DNA of 64,000 nt from Curtobacterium sp. MCPF17_002 (GCF_003234115.2 NZ_CP126251.1:2666001-2730000); one strand, 5' to 3'; shown: positions 46,187-55,456, counted from the stretch's first letter. The notes: a model not told the origin generated them from the sequence alone. A program made the numbers and translations.

Positions 46187-47488
46187 TCAGCCGTTCGCCT
46201 GGGACACCTGGTCCTGGGCGGTCTGCAGTGCGGTCTTGATGTCCGACTCGGACACCTTCGACCCGGTTGCGATCTTGGCGAACATGTCGTTCATCGCCTT
46301 GCCGACCGTGGACTCGAACTGGTCCTCGGCGGGCACCAGCGGGAGCGGCTTCGCCTTGTTGTTGTAGATGTCGAGGAACGTCTTCGTCTGCTCGTCGGTG
46401 ACCGAGTCAGCAGCCGCGGCGAGCACCGGCAGAGCCGAGTACGGCTTGTCGAGCGTCGTCTGCGTGTCCATGCTCGTCATGTACTTGACGAACTTGAGCG
46501 CGCCGTCCTTGTTCTTCGTGTTCTTGAAGATCGACAGGTTGATGCCGGCCGGGAAGCTGGCGATCTCCTTGCCGCCGGTCGGGGCGGGAAGGGCCACGAC
46601 GCCGTACTCGTCCGACTTCATCCCGAGGGACTCGATCGTCGCGTTGGCGTTGTTCTGGTTGAGGATGAACGCGGCCTTCTTGTTCGCGAAGTCCGTCACC
46701 GACTGGGTTGCGTTGTCGTACTGCGCGTTCGACGGGTTCGCGACCTTGGCGTCCTGCATCAGGTCGAGGTACCGCTTGATGCCGTCGACGTTGGCCTTCG
46801 ACGTGAACGTGGGCTTGCCGTCCTTGTCGAACCACTCGCCACCGTTCTGCGCCGAGTTGATGAACGCGAAGTGCGAGTTCTCGGTGTAGGAACCGCCGGC
46901 GAGGCTGAACCCGTACGTGCTCCCGGTCGTCAGCTGCTTGGCGTCCTTGACCAGGTCCTCCCACGTGGTGGGCGGGGTGATCCCGGCGTCGGAGAGCATC
47001 TTCTTGTTGTAGTACAGGCCGTATGCGAGGCCGTACAGCGGGACGCTGGTGACGGTCTTGCCGGGCGCGCCACCCGTGGAGAGCGCGACCTTGCCGAATT
47101 TGTCGGAGCCGCCGATCGACTTCATCTCCGAGCTACCGAACTCCTGGAAGGCGCCGGTGGCCTGGAGCGAGGTCGCCCAGGTGTTGCCGATGTTGACGAC
47201 GTCCGGGCCCTGGCCCGAGGTGACGGCGGTCTGGATCTTGTTCTGCAGGTCGTTCCAGCCGATGACCTGGAGGTTGACCTTGATCCCGGTCTCCTTGGTG
47301 AACTTCTTGAGGACGGGGGTCAGCACCTCCTTGTCGTTCTGGAGCGACGTGCCCTGGTTGGACGCCCAGTAGGTGAGCGTCTTGGAGTCGCCGGACGAAC
47401 CGGAGTTCCCGGATGAACAGGCTGCGAGGCCGGTCACGGTGAGTGCCGCGGCCGCGGTGATGGCCAGTGCGCGGATGGCAGTGCGCAT
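46187..47488 (-). CDS. Extracellular solute-binding lipoprotein for sugars, MalE type
   Basis: 433 residues. Lipoprotein signal ALTVTGLAACSSG with the modified Cys24, then LTYWASNQG, TGIKVNLQVIGWNDLQNKI, GLAYGLYYNKKMLSDAGI and KKAAFILNQNNANATIES, which fit family 1 extracellular sugar-binding proteins (two-lobed fold). Full length. Binds the substrate of the cluster outside the membrane. ATG at 47488. Confidence 0.95.
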   Translation of the reverse strand: MRTAIRALAITAAAALTVTGLAACSSGNSGSSGDSKTLTYWASNQGTSLQNDKEVLTPVLKKFTKETGIKVNLQVIGWNDLQNKIQTAVTSGQGPDVVNIGNTWATSLQATGAFQEFGSSEMKSIGGSDKFGKVALSTGGAPGKTVTSVPLYGLAYGLYYNKKMLSDAGITPPTTWEDLVKDAKQLTTGSTYGFSLAGGSYTENSHFAFINSAQNGGEWFDKDGKPTFTSKANVDGIKRYLDLMQDAKVANPSNAQYDNATQSVTDFANKKAAFILNQNNANATIESLGMKSDEYGVVALPAPTGGKEIASFPAGINLSIFKNTKNKDGALKFVKYMTSMDTQTTLDKPYSALPVLAAAADSVTDEQTKTFLDIYNNKAKPLPLVPAEDQFESTVGKAMNDMFAKIATGSKVSESDIKTALQTAQDQVSQANG

Positions 47489-47603
47489 GACTCTCTACTT
47501 TCTCGTCGTTGAGATGGTGCAGGGGATGGAACGGGTCGTGCTGTCGGGTGCTGCTGTGTGGTGCGGTGTCCGCCCCCGGCCGGTGACCGGGGGGCGCCGG
47601 CCG

Positions 47604-48755
47604 TCAGGCCAGGGTCGACGCCGCGGGGTCCCAACCCTCGGGGAGGGTCGGGGAGGGTGCGACGGTGCTCTCGACGAGCACTGCCTCACCACGTTCGGCT
47701 GCCTCGGCGATGGAGACCATCACGTCGAGGACGTGGAAGGCGAGGGCACCGGGGACCCGGTTCTCCTCACCGGCGCGGAGGGCACGGGCGAGGTCGACCA
47801 CGCCGGTACCGCGCGAGTAGGTGGACCCCACGGCGGGGATCGTCTCGGGCTCCTCGGAGCCGAGCGCGTACAGCTCGGTGTCGCCGTCGAAGTTGTTCGG
47901 GTCGGGGAACACGACCGTGCCGGTCTCGCCCGCGATCTCGACGAAGCCGGTGCGGCCACGGTCGGACTCGAACGAGAACACGCTCTGCGCGCTGCCGCCG
48001 TTCTCGAACTCGATGAGGGCCGAGTGGTTCGTCGGCACGTCGACCGGGAACTCGGTGCCCGCCTTCGGGCCGGAGCCGATCGTGCGCGTGGCACGGGACT
48101 TCGACGCGGTGGCGGTGACCTTCTTGACCGGGCCGAACGCCTGCACGAGGGTCGTGATGTAGTACGGGCCGATGTCGAAGAGCGGGCCGGCGCCGTACGC
48201 GAAGAGGAACTCGGGGCTCGGGTGCCACGACTCGGGTCCGGGGCTCTGGAAGAGCGTCAGGCCGTTGAGGGGCCTGCCGATCCGGCCGTCGCGGATGGTG
48301 CGGAGCGCGGTCTGCAGGCCGGCGCCGAGGAACGTGTCCGGGGCGACGCTGACGGTCTTGCCCGCGGCGACCGCGGCGTCGCGGAGTTCCGCGGCGCTGG
48401 AGCGGTCGAGGGCGTAGGGCTTCTCGCCCCAGACGTGCTTGCCGGCGGCGAGGGCCTGCAGGGCGACCTCGACGTGGGCGGCCGGGATCGTGAGGTTCAC
48501 GACGATCTCGATGTCGTCGTTCGCCAGGAGCTCCGCGACGGTGCCCGATCCGGCGACGCCCCACTTCTCGGCCTGTGCCGCTGCCCGCGGCAGGTCGATG
48601 TCGGCGATGAAGTGGACCGTCACGTCGGGGAAGACCGTGAGGTTCGAGAGGTACTGGTCCGAGATGACCCCGGCGCCGATGACGCCGACGCCGACGGGGC
48701 CGGTGCGCTTCGTGTCGTCCGCCGAGTGGGTGACGGTCTGGTCGGTCGTGGTCAT
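47604..48755 (-). CDS. Gfo/Idh/MocA family NAD(P)-dependent sugar dehydrogenase
   Basis: 383 residues. Rossmann motif VGVIGAGVISDQYLSNL (about 21-37), the EKPYALDRSSA motif with the catalytic lysine, and a C-terminal alpha/beta domain with GPLFDIGPYYITTL, where the usual DxGxH histidine is Tyr, as in a large subset of the family. Oxidises or reduces a sugar or inositol derivative. Its start overlaps the end of the isomerase gene by 4 nt (ATGA). Confidence 0.92.
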   Translation of the reverse strand: MTTTDQTVTHSADDTKRTGPVGVGVIGAGVISDQYLSNLTVFPDVTVHFIADIDLPRAAAQAEKWGVAGSGTVAELLANDDIEIVVNLTIPAAHVEVALQALAAGKHVWGEKPYALDRSSAAELRDAAVAAGKTVSVAPDTFLGAGLQTALRTIRDGRIGRPLNGLTLFQSPGPESWHPSPEFLFAYGAGPLFDIGPYYITTLVQAFGPVKKVTATASKSRATRTIGSGPKAGTEFPVDVPTNHSALIEFENGGSAQSVFSFESDRGRTGFVEIAGETGTVVFPDPNNFDGDTELYALGSEEPETIPAVGSTYSRGTGVVDLARALRAGEENRVPGALAFHVLDVMVSIAEAAERGEAVLVESTVAPSPTLPEGWDPAASTLA

Positions 48756-49498
48756 GCGCGTGCCCCCTCGAGGAACGTGTAGGAGTCGGCGACGGCCTGG
48801 AACACGTCACCCTCGTGGTCGTCGAGCTCGATCACGTGCAGCGCGTCCGGCGCCGCGGCGATGATCTCGCGGATCGGCATGATGCCGTTGCCGACGGCGA
48901 CCTGCTTCTTGTCGTCGTGGGATCCGTCGCCGTCCTTGACGTGCAGGAACTTCACCTTGTCGCCGTACTTGCCGATGATCGCCACCGCGTCGTCACCGCC
49001 GACCTGCACCCAGTAGGTGTCGAGCTCGAGCACGACGTCGTCGGACAGCGCGTCGGCGAAGACCTCGTAGGCGCTGACGCCGTCGATGCGGTTCGAGAAC
49101 TCGAACGCGTGGTTGTGGTAGCCGAGCGTGAGGCCGTGGTCGGCGGCACGCGGCGCGAGAGCGCTCAGTTCGCGGGCGATCGCCTCGACGTCCTCGCGGG
49201 TGGTCCAGCGGGCCTCGTCGATGTGCGGGTCGATCAGCGTCTCGGTACCGATCGTCGCGGTCGCGTGGAAGATGCGCTCGAGGTCCTGCTCGCCGGCGTC
49301 CAGCAGACGAGCGTGACCGCTCGGCGCGGCGAGGCCGGCGTCCTTCAGGGCGGTCGCGTACTCGTCGGCACGGTCCACGTAGCCGAAGAGTTCGACGTTC
49401 GTGAAGCCGATGCCGGCGATGCGCTGCAGGGTGCCGGGCAGATCGGCTCCGAGGGCGTCGCGGACCGTGTAGAGCTGGACCGAAAGCGGTTGGGTCAC
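48752..49498 (-). CDS. Sugar phosphate isomerase/epimerase (AP-endonuclease 2-like TIM barrel)
   Basis: 248 residues: SVQLYTVRDAL first strand, IGFTNVELFGY, LTLGYHNHAFEF, VVLELDTYWVQVGG, VKFLHVKDGDGS, and VIELDDHEGD at the barrel edge give the metal-binding Glu/His/Asp set of the xylose isomerase-like barrel. Acts on a sugar together with the Gfo/Idh enzyme. GTG at 49498 with GAGGAG 8 nt upstream. First gene of the cluster; the divergent ROK regulator starts 147 nt away. Confidence 0.9.
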   Translation of the reverse strand: MTQPLSVQLYTVRDALGADLPGTLQRIAGIGFTNVELFGYVDRADEYATALKDAGLAAPSGHARLLDAGEQDLERIFHATATIGTETLIDPHIDEARWTTREDVEAIARELSALAPRAADHGLTLGYHNHAFEFSNRIDGVSAYEVFADALSDDVVLELDTYWVQVGGDDAVAIIGKYGDKVKFLHVKDGDGSHDDKKQVAVGNGIMPIREIIAAAPDALHVIELDDHEGDVFQAVADSYTFLEGARA

Positions 49499-49579
49499 CA
49501 GGGGTTCTCCTCGTCGAGATGGTGGAGGTCGACTTCGACCGAGCGTCACACTACGAGGACTTTTGTCGGCGGTCAAGCA

Positions 49580-49606
49580 GAAGTTCGCGGAATGTCGACG
49601 AACTTC
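49580..49606. promoter_or_regulatory. Operator candidate for the ROK regulator
   Basis: GAAGTTCG (49580-49587) and CGAACTTC (49599-49606), perfect 8-bp inverted repeat with an 11-nt spacer, in the centre of the intergenic region between the divergent sugar cluster and the ROK gene. Confidence 0.6.
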
Positions 49607-49644
49607 GTTGCGTGGCGCGTTCGATGTGTGCTTCACTCCCCCAC

Positions 49645-50856
49645 ATGGTCGACTTGACTCGGACGGCAGCGTCGCCTCCGGTCGGGACGAGCGAGCTCTT
49701 CCAGATCCTCCGCGACGGCGTGCCGCGCACCAGGGCAGAGCTCGCCGCACTGACAGGACTCGCACGCTCGACGATCGGCGTGCGCCTCGATGCCCTCATC
49801 GAGGTCGGACTCGTCGGACCGGTGGACACCGCAGCCTCCACCGGTGGGCGCCCGCCTGCCCAGGTGGCGCTGAAGCCGCGCGCCCGGCTCGTGGTCGCCG
49901 CCGACCTCGGTGCATCGCACGGCCGCGTCGCCGTGACCGACCTCGTCGCCGCACCGCTGGCCACCCGCGAGGCCCGGATCGACATCGCCGCCGGCCCCGT
50001 GCCCACCCTGACCTGGCTCGTCGAGACCGTCGACGCGCTGCTCGACGAGGTCGGGCGCTCCCGCGACGACGTCATCGCGATCGGCATCGGCGTGCCCGGC
50101 CCGGTCGAGTTCTCCACCGGACGCCCGGCGAACCCGCCGATCATGCCCGGATGGGACGGCTTCGACGTCCCCGGCTGGCTCCGCGGGCACATCGCCGCGC
50201 ACGTCCTCCTCGACAACGACGTCAACATCGCGGCCCTCGGCGAACGCGAGCACGGCTGGCCGGACGTCGACCACCTGCTCTTCGTGAAGGTCGCCACCGG
50301 CATCGGCTCCGGCATCGTCTCCGACGGCGAACTGCAGCGCGGCGCCCAGGGCACCGCGGGTGACATCGGACACGTCCGGGTGTCGCGGGCGGGCGACGTC
50401 CCGTGCCACTGCGGCAACACCGGCTGCCTCGAGGCCGTCGCGTCCGGACCGGCCATCGCACGCGGCCTCCGTGCGAAGGGCCACGACGTGCAGACCAGCG
50501 CGGACGTCATCGACCTCGTCAACCGCTCCGACCTCGACGCGATCTACGCCGTCCGACAGGCCGGGCGGGACATCGGCGAGGTCCTCGCGACGTGCGTCTC
50601 CCTGATGAACCCCTCCGTGATCGCGCTCGGCGGATCGATCACCCAGGCCGGGGAGCACCTGCTCGCCGGCGTCCGGGAGGTCGTCTACTCCCGGTCGATG
50701 CCCCTCGCCACCGAGCACCTCGTCATCGCGCAGTCCCGCGCCGGCTCGGTCGCGGCGCTGCAGGGGGCGGCGGCACTCGCGATCGGGTACGCGCTCTCCC
50801 CCGCCGGGGTCGACGAGCTCGTCGCGTACGCCGAGGGGCGGCAGCTGGTCTCCTGA
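49645..50856 (+). CDS. ROK family transcriptional regulator
   Basis: 403 residues: N-terminal winged helix (VPRTRAELAALTGLARSTIG, about 27-46) and a sugar-kinase-like ROK domain (about 80-400) with VVAADLGASHGRVAVTDL, and the zinc motif GHVRVSRAGDVPCHCGNTGC-LEA. NagC/XylR-type regulators repress sugar genes and release on binding sugar. ATG at 49645 chosen; another ATG seven codons earlier (MCASLPHM...) is possible. Divergent from the sugar cluster, which it probably represses. Confidence 0.9.
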   Translation: MVDLTRTAASPPVGTSELFQILRDGVPRTRAELAALTGLARSTIGVRLDALIEVGLVGPVDTAASTGGRPPAQVALKPRARLVVAADLGASHGRVAVTDLVAAPLATREARIDIAAGPVPTLTWLVETVDALLDEVGRSRDDVIAIGIGVPGPVEFSTGRPANPPIMPGWDGFDVPGWLRGHIAAHVLLDNDVNIAALGEREHGWPDVDHLLFVKVATGIGSGIVSDGELQRGAQGTAGDIGHVRVSRAGDVPCHCGNTGCLEAVASGPAIARGLRAKGHDVQTSADVIDLVNRSDLDAIYAVRQAGRDIGEVLATCVSLMNPSVIALGGSITQAGEHLLAGVREVVYSRSMPLATEHLVIAQSRAGSVAALQGAAALAIGYALSPAGVDELVAYAEGRQLVS

Positions 50857-50977
50857 CCGCGGCTGCGCCCGCTCGGTGCGCCGTCTCGGTGCACGGCTGT
50901 CGGCGCGTCACTGTCTGTGCGTCGCCGCCGGTGCGTCGCCGCCGGTGCGTCGGTTTCGCGACGTCGGTGCGCGGAGG

Positions 50978-50983
50978 GACAAT
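50978..50983 (+). promoter_or_regulatory. Possible -10 box of the YqaJ-like gene (leaderless)
   Basis: GACAAT, 6 nt before the GTG at 50990. Confidence 0.4.
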
Positions 50984-50989
50984 CGTCTG

Positions 50990-51700
50990 GTGACGATCGT
51001 GCAGCCCACCTTGTGGGGTGACCTGGATCCGGGCCTGGAGGAACGGCCCGCCCCCGGGACGCCCGCTGCGGTCGCGCACGCCACGACTCCAGGGCCGCGT
51101 GGTCACGACGCCTTCACCGTCCTGCGCGGGCACACCGAGCGGATCGTGGCGCACTCGTCGGACCGCGTCGCCTGGCTCCGCGCCCGGGCGATGGGCATCA
51201 CGGCCACCGACGTCGCCCGGCTCGCCTCGCTGCGGGCCGTCGACGCCGTCGTCACCGACAAGCGCTACGGCTCCCGGTTCTCCGGCAACTCGTACACCGA
51301 GCACGGCAAGGAACGCGAACCCGTCATCGCCGCCTGGGTCGCCGCGACCCACGGCATCCAGCCCTCGGCACACCTGTTCCACGCTGCGGCGAACCGCGCG
51401 CACCTCGCGACCCCGGACGGTGTCGGCGTCGACGGTGCATCACGGGTCGTGCTCGCCGAGATCAAGACCACCGGCAAGGCGTGGCGGAGCATCCCCCGGC
51501 ACTACCTCCGGCAGATCTGGTGGCAGCAGTACGTGCTCGGGGCCGACCGCACCCTGTTCGTCTGGGAACGGCACGACGCGTTCGTGCCGGTGGCAGACGA
51601 GCCCGAGTGCCGGTGGGTGGACCGTGACGACGACCAGATCCACGGGCTGATCCAGCTCGCCGACCTGGTGCTCGACCGACTGCGGGCCGTCCGCTCCTAG
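50990..51700 (+). CDS. YqaJ-like (lambda exonuclease fold) nuclease
   Basis: 236 residues. Segments match the YqaJ viral recombinase family: ARAMGITATDVARLASL, a KRYGSRFSGNSYTEHGKEREPVIAAW helix with the first acidic residue (given as GNSYTEHGKEREPVIAAW), LATPDGVGVDG with the metal-binding Asp, and VVLAEIKTTGKAW carrying the E-x-K pair; the RQIWWQQYVLGADRTLFVWER helix completes the fold. Usually a phage or plasmid recombination exonuclease paired with a single-strand annealing protein, but here stands alone without phage genes. Start GTG 50990. Converges with the Pr6Pr gene, whose stop codon region overlaps by 4 nt. Confidence 0.85.
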   Translation: MTIVQPTLWGDLDPGLEERPAPGTPAAVAHATTPGPRGHDAFTVLRGHTERIVAHSSDRVAWLRARAMGITATDVARLASLRAVDAVVTDKRYGSRFSGNSYTEHGKEREPVIAAWVAATHGIQPSAHLFHAAANRAHLATPDGVGVDGASRVVLAEIKTTGKAWRSIPRHYLRQIWWQQYVLGADRTLFVWERHDAFVPVADEPECRWVDRDDDQIHGLIQLADLVLDRLRAVRS

Positions 51701-52308
51701 ACCTTCACCAGCCGGAGTCGGCTCATCCCCACGACGAGGATGCCGACCAGTGCGATCGACACCGCGACGCCGAGGCAGTAGAGCGCGACCACGCCGTAGC
51801 CGAGACCCGGGTCGAGGAACGGGTACGGCACCCAGCCATCGGTCGCCCCACGGATGAGGATGACGATCAGCCACACCGCCGGGTAGACGAGGAACCACCA
51901 CACGTGGCGGAACAGCAGGCGCGCCCGGTCGGAGAACAGCAGCCAGTCGAGGACCGCGTACACCGGCATGATCTTGTGCAGGACGTCGTTCGACCACGAG
52001 ACCGACGCCGAGACGTCCACGTTCGTGAGCAGGGTGTTGTAGACGATCCCCGTGGTCGCGATGTAGACCGTCGACGCACCGCGGAACACCGACAGCCCGA
52101 CGCCCTGCTGGCGCTTCCGCTGCGCCGCGACCACCAGCGTCGCGGCGAACGCCAGCGCGATGAACACGTTCGACTGGATCGTGAAGTACCCGAAGAAGTT
52201 CCAGAACACGTAGCTCTCGAGCTTCGAGCTGACGAGCCACTGGGCGAGGATCGCCGCCACGACCGCGATCACCGCGACGAGGCGGAGCGAGTTCACGAGG
52301 ATGCGCAC
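51697..52308 (-). CDS. Pr6Pr family membrane protein
   Basis: 203 residues with six hydrophobic helices (LRLVAVIAVVAAILAQWLV, YFTIQSNVFIALAFAATLVV, STVYIATTGIVYNTLL and so on), including the conserved WNFFGYFTIQSN and HKIMPVYAVLDWLLF motifs that characterise the Pr6Pr family of integral membrane proteins. Function unknown; distantly like FAR-17a/AIG1-type proteins. ATG start. Confidence 0.85.
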   Translation of the reverse strand: MRILVNSLRLVAVIAVVAAILAQWLVSSKLESYVFWNFFGYFTIQSNVFIALAFAATLVVAAQRKRQQGVGLSVFRGASTVYIATTGIVYNTLLTNVDVSASVSWSNDVLHKIMPVYAVLDWLLFSDRARLLFRHVWWFLVYPAVWLIVILIRGATDGWVPYPFLDPGLGYGVVALYCLGVAVSIALVGILVVGMSRLRLVKV

Positions 52309-52347
52309 GCGGCCACGCTATCGGGACAACAGGCCCGGAACGCGAAA

Positions 52348-52375
52348 GGACCCGCACCGAAACCGGTGCGGGTCC
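52348..52375 (-). terminator. Terminator of rplK-rplA
   Basis: GGACCCGCACCG (52348-52359) and CGGTGCGGGTCC (52364-52375), perfect 12-bp arms with loop AAAC; TTTCG follows on the minus strand. Lies 34 nt after the rplA stop codon. Confidence 0.8.
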
Positions 52376-52409
52376 TCCGCCGAGTCCGAGGACTCGTGAG
52401 TCAGACGAC

Positions 52410-53099
52410 TCAGATGCTGTTGACGTCCAGCGGGATGCCGGGGCCGAAGGTCGTCGAGACGGCGCCCTTCATGATGTAGCGGCCCTTCGACGCGCTCGGC
52501 TTGAGGCGGTTGACCTCTTCGAGCGCGGTCGAGATGTTCTCGTCGAGCTGCTCCGGCGTGAACGAGGCCTTGCCGACGACGAAGTGCACGTTGGAGTGCT
52601 TGTCGACGCGGAACTCGATCTTGCCGCCCTTGATGTCGTTCACGGCCTGCGCCACGTTCGGCGTCACGGTGCCGGTCTTCGGGTTCGGCATGAGGCCACG
52701 CGGGCCCAGCACCTTGCCGAGACGACCGACCTTGCCCATGAGCTCGGGCGTCGCGACGGCCGAGTCGAAGGCGGTGTAGCCCTCGGCGACCTTCGCGATG
52801 AGCTCGTCGCCACCGACCTCGTCGGCACCGGCGGCGATGGCGGCCTCAGCCGCAGCGCCGACAGCGAAGACGATGACGCGGGCGGTCTTGCCCGTGCCGT
52901 GCGGCAGGATGACCGTGCCACGGACCATCTGGTCCGCCTTGCGCGGGTCGACGCCGAGCTTGAGGGCGACCTCGACGGTGGAGTCGGTCTTGGTCGAACC
53001 GGTCTCCTTCGCCAGGGCGACGGCCTCGGTGGGGGTGTAGAACTTGTCGGCCTCGATCTTGGAGGCCGCGGCCCGGTAGGCCTTGGACTTCTTCGCCAT
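52410..53099 (-). CDS. rplA: 50S ribosomal protein L1
   Basis: 229 residues with the L1 signature region [20 protein letters not shown] and N-terminal [20 protein letters not shown]. Binds 23S rRNA at the L1 stalk and represses its own operon in many bacteria. GAGGAGAACACC precedes the ATG. Follows rplK after 104 nt. Confidence 0.98.
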   Translation of the reverse strand: MAKKSKAYRAAASKIEADKFYTPTEAVALAKETGSTKTDSTVEVALKLGVDPRKADQMVRGTVILPHGTGKTARVIVFAVGAAAEAAIAAGADEVGGDELIAKVAEGYTAFDSAVATPELMGKVGRLGKVLGPRGLMPNPKTGTVTPNVAQAVNDIKGGKIEFRVDKHSNVHFVVGKASFTPEQLDENISTALEEVNRLKPSASKGRYIMKGAVSTTFGPGIPLDVNSI

Positions 53100-53203
53100 G
53101 GTGTGTTCTCCTCGGGAGCTACGTGGTTGACGAGCCGGCGCGGCTCTCCCACGGAAGGGTGTTTGGGTGTGTGCCTGAGCGGTGAGCCGTGAGCCTGGTG
53201 CGG

Positions 53204-53635
53204 CTACGCCTCGACCGTGATGCCCATCGAACGAGCGGTGCCGGCGATGATCTTCGCGGCCTGCTCGATGTCGTTGGCGTTCAGGTCGGCCTGCTTGGTC
53301 TCGGCGATCTGACGGACCTGGTCCATCGAGATCTTCGCGACCTTGACCGTGTGCGGGGTCGAGGACCCCTTCTGCACACCCGCAGCCTTCTTGATGAGCT
53401 CAGCGGCCGGCGGGGTCTTGAGGACGAACGTGAACGAACGGTCCTCGTAGACGGTGATCTCGACCGGCACGACGTTGCCACGCTGCGACTCGGTCGCGGC
53501 GTTGTACGCCTTGCAGAACTCCATGATGTTCACGCCGTGCTGACCGAGTGCCGGACCGATCGGCGGGGCCGGGTTGGCGGCGCCCGCGTTGATCTGCAGC
53601 TTGATCAGGCCCGTGACCTTCTTCTTCGGTGCCAT
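53204..53635 (-). CDS. rplK: 50S ribosomal protein L11
   Basis: 143 residues, full length. [40 protein letters not shown] and a C-terminal GTARSMGI segment are the L11 marks; binds the GTPase-associated centre of 23S rRNA. AGGAGG 8 nt before the ATG. First gene of rplKA. Confidence 0.98.
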   Translation of the reverse strand: MAPKKKVTGLIKLQINAGAANPAPPIGPALGQHGVNIMEFCKAYNAATESQRGNVVPVEITVYEDRSFTFVLKTPPAAELIKKAAGVQKGSSTPHTVKVAKISMDQVRQIAETKQADLNANDIEQAAKIIAGTARSMGITVEA

Positions 53636-53714
53636 GTTGTGCTTCCTCCTGGAATCGAACGCACGGTCTTCCGTGCACTCTCCCGCTGGACCGGCCGTTC
53701 CGGACCGCGGTGAA

Positions 53715-53741
53715 GCCCCGCACGCACGAAGCGTGCGGGGC
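53715..53741 (-). terminator. Hairpin between nusG and rplK
   Basis: GCCCCGCACGC and GCGTGCGGGGC, perfect 11-bp arms, loop ACGAA, 38 nt after the nusG stop. Weak T content afterwards, so possibly partial termination before rplK. Confidence 0.6.
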
Positions 53742-53778
53742 CAAACTCGTTGAGTCTACCTGACCTGAGAGGTCGGTA

Positions 53779-54837
53779 CTAGAGCTTCGTGACCTGGTCG
53801 AAGCTGAGCTCGACCGGGGTCTCGCGCTCGAACAGCGAGACGAGGACGGTGAGCTTGCCGCTCTCCGGCTTGATCTCGGAGATCGAACCCGGCAGGCCCG
53901 CGAACGAGCCTTCCTTGATGGTGATCGTCTCGCCGACCTCGAAGTCGACCTCGGCCGCGGGCTGCGACTGGAGGCCGCCGCCCTTGGCGCCGCCCTTCGT
54001 CGGTGCGGCCTCGGCCACCTGGACGAGGGACTTCAGCATGCCGAACGCCTCGTCGAAGCGGAGCGGCGTGGGGTTGTGCGCGTTGCCGACGAAGCCGGTG
54101 ACACCGGGGGTGTGCCGGACGACGGACCACGAGTCCTCGTTGAGGTCCATGCGGACGAGCACGTACGAGGGGATCCGGACGCGGGTGACCAGCTTGCGCT
54201 GCCCGTTCTTGATCTCGACGACGTCCTCCATCGGGACCTCGACCTGGTAGATCGAGTCCTCCATCGACATCGAGACCATTCGGTTCTCGATGTTCGACTT
54301 CACGCGGCGCTCGAAGCCCGCGTAGGAGTGGATGACGTACCACTTGCCCGGCTTCATCCGCAGCTCGGCCTTGAACGCCTCGTACGGGTCGACCTCGGCC
54401 TCTTCGGCGTCGTCGTCCTCGTCACCCTCGGCGTCGAGGGCCTCGTCGGCGGCGAGGGTCTCGTTCGCCTCGGCGGGGGACTCCCCCTCGAGCTCGATCT
54501 CTTCTTCGTCCTCGACCGCTTCGACGGCGGCCTCGGCCTCGTCGAGGGTGTCGACCTCGAGCGCGTCGTCGACGACGGCGTCCGCTTCGGGGTCGCGGGC
54601 TTCCTGGAGGGCGGTGAGGGCTTCGTCGAGGCCGGCGTCGACGGTGCCGTCGTCGGGCTCGTCGCTCAGGCCGAGCGACGGGTCGTCGTCGTCCTCGATG
54701 CCGATCGCGCGCTCTTCGGCCGACTCGACCGAACGTCCCTCACTGGTCTCGACGTCGCCTTCCTGGTTCTCCTCGACTTCGGAGGACTGCTCGGCAGCCG
54801 TGGCGAGGTCGATGTCGTCGCGGGAGTTGTCAGACAC
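53779..54837 (-). CDS. nusG: Transcription termination/antitermination factor NusG with long acidic N-terminus
   Basis: 352 residues. Residues 1 to about 160 are an Asp/Glu/Ala-rich, probably disordered extension; the NGN domain follows ([51 protein letters not shown]) and a KOW domain ends the protein ([20 protein letters not shown]). Binds RNA polymerase and modulates elongation. E. coli NusG is 181 residues; long acidic extensions are known in actinobacteria. GTG start with GGAAAGAA upstream. Follows secE. Confidence 0.96.
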   Translation of the reverse strand: MSDNSRDDIDLATAAEQSSEVEENQEGDVETSEGRSVESAEERAIGIEDDDDPSLGLSDEPDDGTVDAGLDEALTALQEARDPEADAVVDDALEVDTLDEAEAAVEAVEDEEEIELEGESPAEANETLAADEALDAEGDEDDDAEEAEVDPYEAFKAELRMKPGKWYVIHSYAGFERRVKSNIENRMVSMSMEDSIYQVEVPMEDVVEIKNGQRKLVTRVRIPSYVLVRMDLNEDSWSVVRHTPGVTGFVGNAHNPTPLRFDEAFGMLKSLVQVAEAAPTKGGAKGGGLQSQPAAEVDFEVGETITIKEGSFAGLPGSISEIKPESGKLTVLVSLFERETPVELSFDQVTKL

Positions 54838-54972
54838 TGTCGGTTCTTTCCGTTCGGTGGTGCGGATCGGGTTGGCGTGCGCATCGGTTCACGATGAGCC
54901 TTGTCTCCGGCGACCGTACTCCTGTCCGCACGCGGTCAGATGTCCGGCGGGACAGGGCAGTCGGTGTCCGGG

Positions 54973-55251
54973 TCAGGCCGTCGGCCCGTTGCCGAACACG
55001 TACCCGACGCCGAGTCCGAACGCGAAGTCGAGGATCGACACCAGGATCATCATCACGACGACGAAGACCAGGACGACGCCCGTGTAGCTGAAGAGTTCCT
55101 TGCGGGTCGGTGTGACGACCTTGCGGAGCTCGGCGATGACCTGGCGGATGAAGAGCACGATGGCAGCGAAGGGCCCACGGCGCTCGGCCCGGTCCTGCTT
55201 CGCCTTGGCGACGACGTCGTCCGCCGTCGTCTCCATGTCTTTGCTCGCCAA
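54973..55251 (-). CDS. secE: Preprotein translocase subunit SecE
   Basis: 92 residues with a cytosolic amphipathic stretch (FAAIVLFIRQVIAELRKVVTP) and one membrane helix (YTGVVLVFVVVMMILVSILD), as usual for the short single-helix SecE. The reading frame starts with TTG at 55251, 7 nt after GAAGG; an ATG at 55236 is the alternative and would give an 87-residue protein. Follows tRNA-Trp and precedes nusG, the standard order. Confidence 0.93.
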   Translation of the reverse strand: MASKDMETTADDVVAKAKQDRAERRGPFAAIVLFIRQVIAELRKVVTPTRKELFSYTGVVLVFVVVMMILVSILDFAFGLGVGYVFGNGPTA

Positions 55252-55271
55252 CTTCTACCCTTCCAGATGTG

Positions 55272-55344
55272 CAGGGCGGACAGGACTCGAACCTGCAACC
55301 TGCGGTTTTGGAGACCGCTGCTCTACCAATTGAGCCACCGCCCT
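55272..55344 (-). tRNA. tRNA-Trp (anticodon CCA)
   Basis: Acceptor AGGGCGG pairs with CCGCCCT; the anticodon loop TCTCCAAAA-type shows CCA; T arm GCAGGTTCGAGTCCTGT. CCA end not encoded. Directly upstream of secE-nusG, its usual place. Confidence 0.96.
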
Positions 55345-55443
55345 TCGGACACGGTTCGTCACCGATCCGCGTTCCGGTGGACGAGTCTACGGGAGTCCGT
55401 CACACGGTGTCCACTTGACGGATGCTCCGGCGTGCCGCGCCGA

Positions 55444-55449
55444 TAGGCT
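55444..55449 (+). promoter_or_regulatory. -10 box of the aspartate aminotransferase gene (leaderless)
   Basis: TAGGCT with a 7-nt gap to the GTG at 55457; the preceding ccgATAGGCTG context is the same as before the YajQ gene. Confidence 0.6.
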
Positions 55450-55456
55450 GGGACCC

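Noticed and set aside
50990..51700. Prophage remnant
   Set aside because: Only one phage-type gene; no integrase, capsid, lysis genes or att-like repeats at nearby tRNAs.
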